From Vitrella brassicaformis (Eukaryota; Sar; Vitrellaceae): a DNA stretch of 64,000 bases. How positions within the stretch are numbered: position 1 is the stretch's first letter; every line of letters begins with the position of its first letter. The stretch spans positions 64,233 through 128,232 of the forward strand of contig CDMY01000275.1 in NCBI GenBank assembly GCA_001179505.1. The letters are read 5' to 3'. Made by a program: the position numbers and the translations under genes. The notes below the pieces were generated by a model. That model was not told the DNA's origin. It did not search any database and worked only from the letters and a program-made list of their open reading frames with translations. Shown one piece after another: positions 22,249 through 32,913 of the stretch.

Positions 22249-22928
22249 TCACCGTACGCGGAACGGCCCATGGTAGATGTGTCCGTCCGTTTCAAGCAGA
22301 CACCCATCCCCCTCCCGCATGTCGCCTCGCCACCCCGACGCTGCAAACCGACCTGCAGCCAGGCCAGTGCAAACATGAAAACTGACACTGTGTGTGTCCA
22401 TTCCTTGACTCTCTGGATACCATCTCTGTAGCTGAGAAGGCCGTACCCACTTCTCTGGTTCTGGCCGCCATCGAACCTCCCAACATACAGGCTGCCATCG
22501 ACCAGGCTCTCGGCCTGCAGGCCGTCCCTCTCTCGATAGGCATACAATGCCAGGCGTGCCCCCGGATGAGTCGTGTGCATCGCCATCTCTCCTGAGCCCC
22601 TCGCACAGCTCTCTGAAGGCCTGCATGTGCGTGCACACTGCAATGGGGCTCCAATGCCTCACACCAATCTGGGTCTCCAATGTTGAAGTTGTTGTGTGGA
22701 TAGCAGAGTCCCACAGAGCACGAGCGTTGATAAAATAGCGGCAGAGAGGTCCAACATACACAAGCAGGCAAGCAAACACGAAGGCGAACACGAAAAGGCA
22801 CGTGGCCTTGGCGAACTGGGCTATCGGCGACCCACGATGACATGCAGGCTGGCTGGGCTTATCGGCGACCCACTTACATGAAGGCAGAGGCAATAAGACG
22901 GGCAGCAAAGTCAGTCAACGCTCAAGTG
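22249..22928 (-). CDS. MORN-repeat protein, partial at assembly gap
   Basis: The 3' end is clear: exons 22620-22421 and 22352-22249 join in phase. They encode MORN-type repeats: DGSLYVGRFDGGQNQRSGYG, GWRGDMREGDGCLLE and TDGHIYHGPFRVR (pattern G.Y.G.w..g...G.G). MORN repeats bind membranes or act as protein scaffolds. Upstream, about 22870-22680, the minus strand has a strong membrane segment (ATCLFVFAFVFACLLVYVGP) that may belong to the same protein, but the junction is unresolved. The 5' part runs towards the 300-N gap at 22929-23228, so the start is unknown. Confidence 0.55.
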
Positions 22929-23228
22929 NNNNNNNNNNNNNNNNNNNNNNNNNNNNNNNNNNNNNNNNNNNNNNNNNNNNNNNNNNNNNNNNNNNNNNNN
23001 NNNNNNNNNNNNNNNNNNNNNNNNNNNNNNNNNNNNNNNNNNNNNNNNNNNNNNNNNNNNNNNNNNNNNNNNNNNNNNNNNNNNNNNNNNNNNNNNNNNN
23101 NNNNNNNNNNNNNNNNNNNNNNNNNNNNNNNNNNNNNNNNNNNNNNNNNNNNNNNNNNNNNNNNNNNNNNNNNNNNNNNNNNNNNNNNNNNNNNNNNNNN
23201 NNNNNNNNNNNNNNNNNNNNNNNNNNNN
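22929..23228. other. Assembly gap, exactly 300 N
   Basis: Run of N from 22929 to 23228. The round length suggests a placeholder or a paired-read size estimate. Flanks share a TTGAAGTTG(C/T)TGTGTG stretch (left ~22682, right ~23259). Confidence 0.99.
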
Positions 23229-23893
23229 GTCCGCCCGTCTTGCTGCACACACGCCCATGTTGAAGTTGCTGTGTGCCGAACACACACCGTGGTCAGAAGG
23301 ATCAGACGGAGCCCTCGAATCTCGCCTTAATTTCGCCCTCACGCCAACAGCATCACACAGAGGTCCGCGTCAGAGTCCACATCATCAAGAGCACGGCAAA
23401 GAACAGACAGAGTCCGGGCTATATACAACCGGGAAAACCCTGCTGGTGACGGGCACGCTATCGTCTCCCAGCGCCAGGGTGGAGATGGCAGGCGCATCTC
23501 CCTCCGCTTCAGCAGCACTGCTCTACTCGTACGCTACTGTGCGGCGACAGGCACATCCTCTCTCATCAGTGGCTCATCAGCAAAGAACTGCGCAAGCAGA
23601 GGCAGCGAGGGACGAGAGGAAGAACAGCAAAGAAAAGCCAGGCAGCATCGCAGAGCGTTGGGCAACGGTCACACAAAACAACGCACACAAAGCTCGCCAA
23701 CTCAACAGTATCTGCCCACCCGTAGGTGTGCTCGGCTAGGATGCCCATCCGTGCGGCTGATCTGGAGGGATGCGGCATTGCAGATGACTGCAAACACCAA
23801 CAAACCAAGAAAGAGCATGATTGCTCCTGATCAAGCGGCTCCTGAGTTTACGATACTGGGGGCCCTGGGGGTAAGCTAGCGGCTCGTATCGAC
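23229..23893. other. Gap-flank and upstream region of transporter
   Basis: No gene is assigned. The minus strand near 23285-23235 (HSNFNMGVCAARR) resembles the left-flank minus-strand reading (HNNFNIGDPDW), so parts may belong to the MORN gene or a duplicate. A CAAAGCTCGCC element is at 23688-23698. Confidence 0.4.
23688..23698. promoter_or_regulatory. CAAAGCTCGCC element upstream of transporter
   Basis: Reverse complement GGCGAGCTTTG, one mismatch from the TGCGAGCTTTG form at 47878; about 196 bp upstream of the ATG at 23894. Confidence 0.3.
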
Positions 23894-26800
23894 ATGCGTT
23901 CGTCTTCTGCCGAGGAGGAGCTCGCGCCAGCTCTAGAGCGCCCTGAACCTGTTGCTCGACACCCAGGCAGACTGTCGCCACGCCGCTCACGCACATTTGA
24001 AGACTCCAGTGAGAATGTTCCAAGCCCGACATCCAAAGCAGCCACGGCCGCCGGCACGGGCGACAGGCAGCGGGGTCCTCTCACCATATTTGATCCCTCC
24101 CATCCCATGCGGCGGCAGGACTACGCTGCGCTGCCGACCGATGGCACAATGGGCCCGGCCCCGCCGTCCAAGGCAGAAGTCAACACCCAGCGCTTTATCG
24201 ATAGCTGCAGGTGCACGGCAAGACAGCTCTGTATCTACGAGTGACTGTTGTCTGTTTGTGTAGGCTTGAGTATGAGAGCGAGGAGTGGTCGTTCCCTGGA
24301 TGGGGCTCCCAGTATACGCTGAACACAGGCATCAAGGGCATGTCCTTCTACGAGAGGGATGTGGCGCTGGGGGAATTGGAGGCCACGGCCATCTGTGGCA
24401 ACGACATCACCTCAAGCTGTACGCACACAGCCACCCATCATCCACACCATCCAGCTCTGTGTTTATATATATCTCTAGGTTTCTACGCCACCGGTGAGCT
24501 GATAAAGGAGAGCGGGATGCTGGCGCCCATCTGCTCGCTATTCGCCGCACTGACTCTGCTGCTCTTCCGGTTCATCTATGGCGAGGTGGTCATGGCCCTG
24601 CCGCTGAATGGTGGCGTGTACAACTGTCTGCTCAACTCGAGCCAGAAGAGCACGGCATCGGTTGCAGCATGCCTCACCATCTTGTCATACATAGCCACGG
24701 GAGTGGTGAGCGCCGTCAGTGCCGTCAACTACCTGGTCGGTGCTCTTGCGTCGCCCGGTGGCAATGCGCTCGGGATCGTGCTGGACGAGAGTTTCAACGT
24801 GGTGCCCATTGCAATAGCCATTCTCGCCGTGTTCGCCATATTGCAGCTGGTGAGTGGATGATACACACACAGGCACATGTGCAGCCACCCGCACATATGT
24901 ATTATCCCAATGTCTCAGATTGGTCTGAAGGAGTCGTCGTTCGTGGCCGTGCTTCTCTTCATCGCCCACCTGACGGTGCTGGCCGTCCTCACCACATGGG
25001 CCATCAGCTTCCTGGTCGCCCACGGCCCGCAGCCGATATGGAACACCATCAAGCACAACTTCGCCGTCCACATGAAGCTCATCCGTGCCAGATACTTCGT
25101 CGACGAGGCCCTGCTCAAGCTGGAGAACGAGGAGGAGGGACTGGGGGGCGGGACACCTGGACAGGTGCGAAGCGAACGATGCAGTGGTGAAGTCAGTGAG
25201 ACATCGCTGTTCGGATGTGGGGCTTGGGTGTTTGTGCACACAGTTGGGTGCTGTTGAAGGTCCACTGGGCACGTGGGGTATGTGGTCTCGCGCGCTGGCC
25301 GCCGGCTTTTCGGCAGCCATGCTAGGGACCTCAGGTCAACACACACATACACGCACATAGACACACAGGCAGCAGAGCGAGTGGATGTCTGATGCAGGAT
25401 TTGAGACGAGTGCGAATTTTGTGGAGGATCAGAAGGCCGGTGTGTTCCCCCTGACCCTGCGCAACATGTGGGCGTTGGTGAGTGTCATCAACCCCGTCCT
25501 CAGCACACTCACCATCATCATCATGCCACTCGACCACCTCCTCGTCTCGAGTGTTGCCGTAAGCAAACAACAAACGCCCGCTCCCGCACCAGTTGTCTCT
25601 CTCGTGTGTGTCAGATGCCGCCGATGCCGCTCGGCGGCCCTGGTGGAGGGGAGAGGGCTGGCGAGGTGGCGGTGACGCTGCGCCTGCTTGCAGAGAGCAC
25701 GCGGAGCGACACTCCACACAAGAAGGCTTACACATATGCCGTGGCCATGCTCGCTGACAGATGTACGTCCGTGAACACACACAAATGTGTCACGTGCAGC
25801 TCTTTCTTTTTCTCTTTCTCTGTGTGTGTCAGTGGGCGGCCCGTGGCTGCGTCTCGTTATCGCATTTGATGCTATGCTGGTTTTGTCGGGATCGGTGCTC
25901 ACCTCATACGTCGGGGTATACACCCCTACACACACACACACACACGGACTTCTGACATGAGATGTGTGTGTGTGTGTGTGTGTAGGTGACAGGTTTGATC
26001 GACCGTATGGCGTGCGACGGCTGTCTGCCCGAGTGGTTTCTCGAGGTCAACCCATGGCGCGGCACGGCACACTGGAGCATACTCTTCTTCTTCGGTCAAA
26101 CAGACACACACACACACACACACACAACAGACAGACAGACAGACAGGCGGGATGAGTGTCTGTGTCCGTGCAGCTGTGTGCAGCAGTATGTGTCTGGTGT
26201 GCAACGGTGAGATCGACTCGCTGGCGGCCATCTACTCGATCGCCTTCCTCCTCGTCATGTGCCTATTCGCCGGCGCCGGACTCTACCTCAAGATATCGAG
26301 ACCGAACCTACAGAGGCCGCAGAGGTCCTGTCAGCCACACATCGAGAGAGATGAACCATATGTGTGTGATGTGTTACGTTGTGGTGTCTCACTTTTTGCC
26401 TGTGCAGGTACTCTGCGTGGGTGTTTGTGTGGGGTTTCATCCTCGTGGCGATCGCCTTTGTGGCGGTGCAGCTGGAGCACCCGAGAGAGCTCTCGCTTTT
26501 CTTCTTCTACTGGTTCATCGTTGTGGTAAAGAAGCCATAGGAAGCAGACAGCGCGCGAAGGCAGGTGTGAAAGAGTACGATGGATGGATGCTGTCGTGTG
26601 ATGTGAACAGGTGTTGGTGATGGCCACATTTTATCGCACAAGAGTCGCAAAGGTCATCATCCAACTGCTTGGGTAAACAACAGCAACTCGCCAGAAAAAG
26701 TCATGCATGCCTTCTCTCTCCTTGACGCCGATCAGTTTTGCCCTCGGCCGCACCGACGTCGCCCACAGCCGGCATTCTTCCCAGCGTGCGTCCTTCGGCA

Positions 26801-28385
26801 GCACATCGGCCCTGCTCGACTCGCCCCAGCCTGAGCCCATCACTCCTCCTCCTTCGCCACCGCCACCGCCACCGCCCCCGTCGACGTCTCTTCTGTCGTG
26901 CATGTATCAGTCGGTCCGGTGCTGCGCCACATGCTTCTACGCGCCAAGATCGGCGCTTGTCACGCTGCACGAGTAGGGAAAAGGGAGCGAGTGAGATGGC
27001 GGAATGGGGCTGAGTGTATATGATGTGATGCGTCTCTCGGGTTGTTCTTTGCAGCGCCCTTGTGGTGTATGTGCAAAAGTGTCGGAGCCGGTCGGTCATC
27101 TTCTTTGCAAAGACGGGTGGGTGCGGCCATCTGTGGTGGTGCAATCTGTGGGTGGTCAGTGATTGTGTTGTTGTTGTTGTTGTTGTGTGTCTTGTCGACA
27201 GCTGACTTGGCAGTGCTGAACAAGGCCATCATGTACATCATGGCCAACGAGGAGGCAAGATGGGTCAGAGTGTGCCACGTAAGCTGATCCACTCACTGCT
27301 ATCAAACAGCCTTACTGACACGAGACGAAACCTTTTTGCTATTGTTCAGTGCTTTCTTTACACCGAGACCGTGCCAAAGTGAGAGCGGCAAGCAACTAGT
27401 AGATGAGCATCTGACAGATCCCTCCCTCCCTCCCTCCCTCCATGTGTGTGGTGCAGGAATATGGGCGAGTATGTCGCCATCCTCGATGCAGTCTATCCAA
27501 AGGTGACACGTACAGTGCCGTGCTGCAGGCCTGTATGTCTTTTGCCCAGCATGTGAGTGTGCCTGCGTTTTCCCTTGTGTGTGTCTCAGATCCGTATCGA
27601 CTGCGTGTTCGTGAGAGGTCGCTTCGGGCATGACGTCATTACCTTCCTCACACGAGAGGTAGCAATGCGACTTTTGCTCGCTGGCTGGCTGGCTGTACGA
27701 TCATGTGCGATTGTTTATTTGCAGCTGGGTGTGACCCCCAACAACATGTTCATCTCATGCCCAACATCCAACTTCAAGTGAACAACTAACTCTCAGATCG
27801 ATTGAGCAATGTCTGCCCGTCATGTGCTCCCGCAGGCACCGGCTGGAGTCTCTTGGTGGTGTGCGTGTCATCCTGGGGAGCGACCCGCATCCCCTGCCGA
27901 AATACGCAGATCCTTTCCTCTCCCCCCCACTCCTCAACACCGTCAGAAGAAGACACACCACCATGACCACACACGCAGGAGGGCGGCTGTCCACCACCCA
28001 CTCAGCCCTCACTGACCAGTCGCCCCGCCCAGCCAGAGCCAGATGGGGGGGCATCCCACGCGCACATGCGGCCTTCGAGAGGCGCGCGCAGTCTGTCGAC
28101 GTGGGTGGCTGGGGGTCGGGCGGCACGGGAGACATGAGTGGGCGGGCTTCGCGGCAGCAGCCGCAGATTCAGAGGAGTGGTTTGGCGGCGATTGCTGAAG
28201 GGCAGCAGCAGGGAGAGGAGCCGGCCAGGAGCCGGTCGGTGCCGCCGCAGGAGGGGGAGAGGGGCGTGGAGGGGACGGATGGGGAGGGGAGCGCTCCTGC
28301 TTCTGCCACGGTGTCGCCGAGAGAGGGAGATCCTTTGCTTGACCAAGGGGATGACCAGGGGGCGGTCAGGCTGCGCATACACTGA
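23894..28385 (+). CDS. APC-superfamily (amino acid/polyamine-type) transporter
   Basis: Twenty exons in phase give 1044 aa: 23894-24210, 24264-24418, 24479-24849, 24919-25164, 25244-25334, 25398-25558, 25615-25762, 25833-25915, 25986-26094, 26174-26324, 26408-26525, 26611-26672, 26736-26972, 27055-27116, 27202-27278, 27350-27378, 27457-27502, 27590-27658, 27725-27777, 27836-28385. After a ~105-aa disordered cytosolic N-terminus come about 12 membrane segments. Family hallmarks: YATGELIKESGMLAPICSLF, FIYGEVVMALPLNGGVYNCL, an internal-helix repeat AAGFSAAMLGTSGFETSANF, and RMACDGCLPEWFLEVNPWRG (loop before TM9). Members import amino acids or related cations with H+ or Na+; the substrate is not readable. 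A ~330-aa soluble C-terminus contains a Pro tract, a folded-looking domain (ALVVYVQKCRSRSVIFFAKT to RLESLGGVRVILGSD) and a disordered end. Confidence 0.85.
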
Positions 28386-28541
28386 TGGCAGCGTTATATT
28401 TACTGGCTTGGCTGTCTGCGTGCGTTTGAGCAACGAAGTGCTTATTCGCATGCACACATGTATGAGCGCCTTACGTGCCGGGTGTGTAAGGTAAGTGTGT
28501 GACTGGCCTATGTCTCAATGCATGTCTCTGTCTCTGCCAAG

Positions 28542-29761
28542 CTATATGGCCTTAGCTTTCCGTCTCCTAATCCAGCGGTATACGAGGAATCCGATCAGAA
28601 GTGGCAGCGCTATGAGCAGCATGATGGTGCCGACGAACGAGACACGGATGCCACACCTGCCGACCGGCAGGAGAATATACTCCACGGTGTCTTTGCCCTA
28701 ACAGAAGACAGCACACACACACACGCACCACACACAATGACTCATCAAGGAAGGATGGGAAGCGGCATTTGGATGATCTGACGAAGAGTTCTTGGAGGAC
28801 GTTGGCTTCCTTGCACTCATGTACTTCCCATATCTTTATGCTTCCAATGAACAGCATGTCGCCGGCTGCACACACGAACACACCAGCACAGCACAGCACA
28901 GCACGCATACACGTCCCAAGGTGAACAGTTTCTCTTCTCGGTTCAATGGTGCTTACGGTCATTGCAGTGGCAGAACTCGTTATAGAAGAAGAAGCAGTCC
29001 TGCTGGTTGAGGGCCGAGCTCACCACGGAGTCAGGCGCCAACCGCTGCTCAATCGGCATACAGTAATGAACTGGGATTGCACAACCCTGTATGTATGTAT
29101 GTGACACAGACAGAAAGACACAGAAAGAGAGATAAAAGAGTCAAGATGACCTGCCGCATGACGAGCTCCCTGACTGACTCCTTCCCTGCCTCTGCCTCCC
29201 ACCTTCCTGGCATTGTTGTCTGTCGGGTCAGGTGGGCATTTGGGTCTCTTCAACGGTGACAGACAGGGCAACATCAGGCGACATTTGGGTCTCTTCAACG
29301 TTGAGGTCACCCACCTTCTTGGCGTTGAGCACCATCTCATTCTGCAACTTCAGGCGGTGCACGAGGAACTCAGCCAAAGCGCACAAGTAGTCGTTCCTGC
29401 GAATATGGGACGGCACCCCGCATGTGATGGAAACACTCGGACTCCCCAAAGTGATGTGCTCTGCCTCGGGAGCCGGGGGTCCCAGCCGCCTTTGCAGAGC
29501 GTTGGCGATGCGGTTCACTGCAGAGCGCCTGTTGTCATGCTCAACAGAGGAAGAGGTGACGTTGACGAGGCCTAGGTGTGAGGCGAGGAGGGCTGGGACG
29601 TCGGGGTAGTGGTGTGGATGGCTGCTGCTGCCAGAACCTGATGACAGCCGATGGAGCAGCGATTTCCGCTGGTGGATGAATTTGTGGTGGATGCAGCAGA
29701 TGGGGCGGGGAGGGACCAAGAGAAACAGCAACGGCAGCGGCAAGGAAAGGCGGAGCACCAT
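28542..29761 (-). CDS. Type I membrane protein, Cys-rich ectodomain
   Basis: Five exons (29761-29315, 29247-29203, 29086-28957, 28865-28732, 28697-28542) give 303 aa in phase. A signal peptide (MVLRLSLPLPLLFLLVPP) is followed by a lumenal or extracellular domain with eight or more Cys (for example CAIPVHYCMPIEQRL, DCFFFYNEFCHCND, SSKCRFP). A single membrane segment (GTIMLLIALPLLIGFLVYRW) and a short basic tail (IRRRKAKAI) end the protein. No family recognised. The second exon (15 codons) abuts a duplicated 18-bp stretch, so that junction is somewhat uncertain. The ATG is 82 bp from the divergent MFS gene. Confidence 0.7.
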
Positions 29762-29843
29762 CGTGAGACGCCAGACACCCCCAGGCCCCCGCTCGGAAGG
29801 TGTAAACTTCAAGTTTTGGTCCTTTAGACAAGGCGGTGCAGCG

Positions 29844-31793
29844 ATGAGGCTTTCTCGGCCGTCGCACCACGCTGACAACCACCACCACGATGATCCGAAG
29901 AGCCGCCGACAGACCACACACCATGGCTCCCTGCCCACGGTGGTGCTGCTCATCATCGCCACAGTGCTCACGAGCTTCAACGAGCAGCTGCTGCCGACCT
30001 CACTCAAGATCCCGGAAGGATTTGGCGCCGGCGGCAAAGGAGATCTGGTGCCCTTGCTGTCGGCCGCCATCGGAATGGTCGTGTGGGGCATCGCGGTGGA
30101 CCACACGACCATCCCGCTGCAAAGGCTGATAAGCACGGCAACCACGTTGCTCGGGGCGTCGGTGGCATTCTTCTCCTTCGCCCAGACGGCATGGTCCTTC
30201 GTTACTCTAAGGGTAACAAAAAGAGCCGCACTCAGGTCATGCAGAGGGCCCCTGCTCATGGGTATGTCGTCTGTGTCCGCAGGTATTGTGCAGTTTCGCA
30301 TTTGCGAGCGTCGGTCCCATCTGCCAATTTGCGATTCAGCAGACGGTACCTCAAGGCCGCCGGGGGAAGCTGTTCGGCCTCCTCCATCTCTTCAGCGTTT
30401 TCGGGCTACTCTTCGGCGGATGGGCCACCGCATCACTCTCAAGTTTCTTCACGCTGGGACTGCCGGTATGGCAGACCGCAACATCTCTATCCTACGGATG
30501 GACACGTTCTGCACTCTCTCGCCGTGTGTTCTCTCAGGGCTGGCGTCTCGTCTACGCGATAGTCGGCATCATCACGTTCCTCATCGGCCTCGGAATCGAT
30601 GATGCCTCCACCTTCAGTCGATGGATGCCGTGGGCCATCTCCCACCACGCCCCTGCGCCCCCCTCCTCAGCAGCTGACACCAACAGCGAGCAGAGCTCAG
30701 AGGACACTGAGGTCGCATCGACGATGTGTCCCGGAGACCATGTGGCCGTCGTGACGAGCGGCGGGACCAATAGCATGAGTGGGAGTGCCAGCCACAGCAG
30801 CATGGCGGGGTCCGACATGGGCGTGGGGGAGGTGATGCACCACCACCATCTCCACCAGCACCATGAGCCTGCGTCGACACTCATGACCATATTCAACCCC
30901 ACAGTCATCGTCATATTCATCGAGGTCGGGATGGGAGGGAGGGAGGGAGGTGGCAAGCACACAGCACACACTCGGTTACTTCCTCTCTCTGCCTGTCTCT
31001 GGCTCTCAGGGTCTCTTCTCCTGGGTGCCGGCGACGTCCCTGGTCTTTGCCACCACACTCTTCCAGTACAGCCGCGTGTCGGACATCCCGGCATCCTTCA
31101 TCATCTCCCTATACTTCATTCTCGCGGCTGCCATCTCGCCTCTCGGCGGGTGGGTGTCCGATGCGGCCTTCGCATGGTCGCCCCCGCACGGCCGCCCTCT
31201 CGTGGCGCAGATTTGTGCGGCGGTCAAGGTCCTCATAGCGTATGTGCTGTTTGTGGTGCTGACGGGCGAGTGGGGTTGGGGCGGGGGCGCATACGTGGGG
31301 CAGGCGGGGTGTTTCCTCATGCTGGGCTGTCTCTCGGGATGGCCCCATGTGACCACATTGCGGCCGATACTGACCGATGTGGTGTCACAGAAATGCCACG
31401 CGACCGTCTTTGCGGTGGTGAGCAAGACTTGAATTTTTCCCTTCCCTTCCACTGTTCTGTTCTCTCTTGTAGATATACGCGTGTGGCGCCATTGTGGCGG
31501 GACTGTTAGCCGTATCGACGGTGGATGTGCTCAGCCAGCAGTTCTTAGGGTACATCAACACGCCCCTGCCCATCTCCCGCATGCCGGATGCCCTGCGCCA
31601 CCACAACCAGCGGGCCCTCGGCTACTCCCTCTTCATCGTCACGGCCGTGCCGTGGATGGTGTCGGTGTGTTTGCTGTCGCTGCTGCACGTGACGTATGGG
31701 CGGGACAGGCAGAAGGCCGACGACCGACAGGTGGCCATACGGGGGGAGGTGGGGGAGAAAACCCCGCTGGTAGGGGGAGGGGGGCACGTATAA
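29844..31793 (+). CDS. Major facilitator superfamily transporter
   Basis: Five exons (29844-30212, 30283-30465, 30538-30924, 31010-31417, 31473-31793) give 555 aa in phase. About 12 membrane helices: LPTVVLLIIATVLTSFNEQL (TM1), LLSAAIGMVVWGIAVDHTTI, then the conserved loop QQTVPQGRRGKLFGLLHLFS (helix 4-5 region, where MFS proteins keep R/K-G-R). A ~100-residue hydrophilic Ser/His-rich loop separates the two six-helix halves, as usual in MFS. The second half includes WVPATSLVFATTLFQYSRVS and PLGGWVSDAAFAW (second copy of the G-x-x-x-D motif). The C-terminus ends EKTPLVGGGG, reminiscent of an acidic dileucine-like endolysosomal sorting signal; that is inference. Substrate unknown. Confidence 0.82.
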
Positions 31794-32013
31794 GGGGAGA
31801 GAGGGCAGATAGGCTGACATTGATAGTGATGTAGGGGATGGCTGACTAGGAAGGGGCGGAATTAATTAAGGTGTGTGTACAGGCAGGCGACTGTGTGTTT
31901 GTGTCTGCATGTGTGTGTTTGCATGAGAGGGAGGGATCATGACTTCTCGGTGCAGTCCGTGAGACGTGTTGTTTGCTTAAGTAGAGGATTGATTCTCAAT
32001 CGCATGAATGCAT

Positions 32014-32481
32014 TCATCTGGTGTCCATTTCCCCGCCGGCCGCCCATGTCCACAGGGCATATATATATATATATACACCACACCCAGTTCCCTTATCGTG
32101 ACTGTGGCCGGCCAGTGGGTCGCTGACCGCTTTGAGGGCTCTGGCAAGGTAGAATTCTGTGCTTGTGTCGATGTCGCAGATCTTGGCCAGCCGCTCAATC
32201 GCATCGGGAGTGGACGGGGGCAGATACAAATGAGGTGACGCTACGCAAATCGCTCTCACGATCCTCTGCAAGCAAATAACAAGCATAAAGGGGACGACTG
32301 TCTGGGTGTGTGCCGTTCTGTTGGCGTTATTGACCTGATAGGGGTGGCTGGGGCTTGCATGCTCGCTGAAGGAAGGCATTTTGCTTGTGATACGGGATGG
32401 ACCTTCTGATGTTCTTGGTCTTGGTGTGATAATACGCCATCTACGCGACCATAGTAACGATGCGAACGTCTGCGAAACCAT
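32014..32481 (-). CDS. Possible small two-exon protein, unknown
   Basis: Two exons (32481-32335 and 32265-32014) join in phase to 132 aa. The second exon has an ordered-looking stretch (STPDAIERLAKICDIDTSTE) typical of a helical coding region, whereas the end (GVYIYIYALWT) is encoded by a TA repeat and may be beyond the true stop or exon end. No family. Could be a fragment of a larger gene. Confidence 0.35.
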   Translation of the reverse strand: MVSQTFASLLWSRRWRIITPRPRTSEGPSRITSKMPSFSEHASPSHPYQVNNANRTAHTQTVVPFMLVICLQRIVRAICVASPHLYLPPSTPDAIERLAKICDIDTSTEFYLARALKAVSDPLAGHSHDKGTGCGVYIYIYALWTWAAGGEMDTR

Positions 32482-32913
32482 TGCATAACTGCGCTGCACT
32501 GCATGCTTCGTGTGGCTTGGAACTCAAGCCACCCCTCCGGCTGCGACGCAAGGGCGGCCTCCTCCGCAATCCAAAGGAACTTGGGCTCCGCAACAGGGTC
32601 GATGCCAATGAGTCTCGCGATCCCTCTCCGTCTTTGCCGATAATCTCAAAGTTGAGAGATCCGTCCCTCTCGAGGTCTAGTGGGAGGCTCATAGCGCTTC
32701 CCAGGCCTCTCTCGCGTAAGTGGGGGAGGGGTGTGGCGAAGGAGCACCGCTCTTCTTGCCCTTCAACTTTGCTGACAGCGTTGCCATGCTGGAGCTCTCT
32801 TACCCATGTTTGAAGCTGCCCCGCACCCTTGCGGCTTAGCTCGCTGGCCCCCAACATGCATGTGATCGAAGCAACGGAACAGCCGTCAGATAGCCGCCTC
32901 TGTTGATACGACG
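32482..32913. other. Upstream region of carboxypeptidase gene
   Basis: Both strands are open over much of this stretch, but neither frame shows domain-like order, so no gene is called. It holds a CTTAGCTCGCT element at 835-845 past 32000. Confidence 0.4.
32835..32845. promoter_or_regulatory. CTTAGCTCGCT element
   Basis: Reverse complement AGCGAGCTAAG, one mismatch from the 13396 and 61468 forms; 68 bp upstream of the ATG at 32914. Confidence 0.4.
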
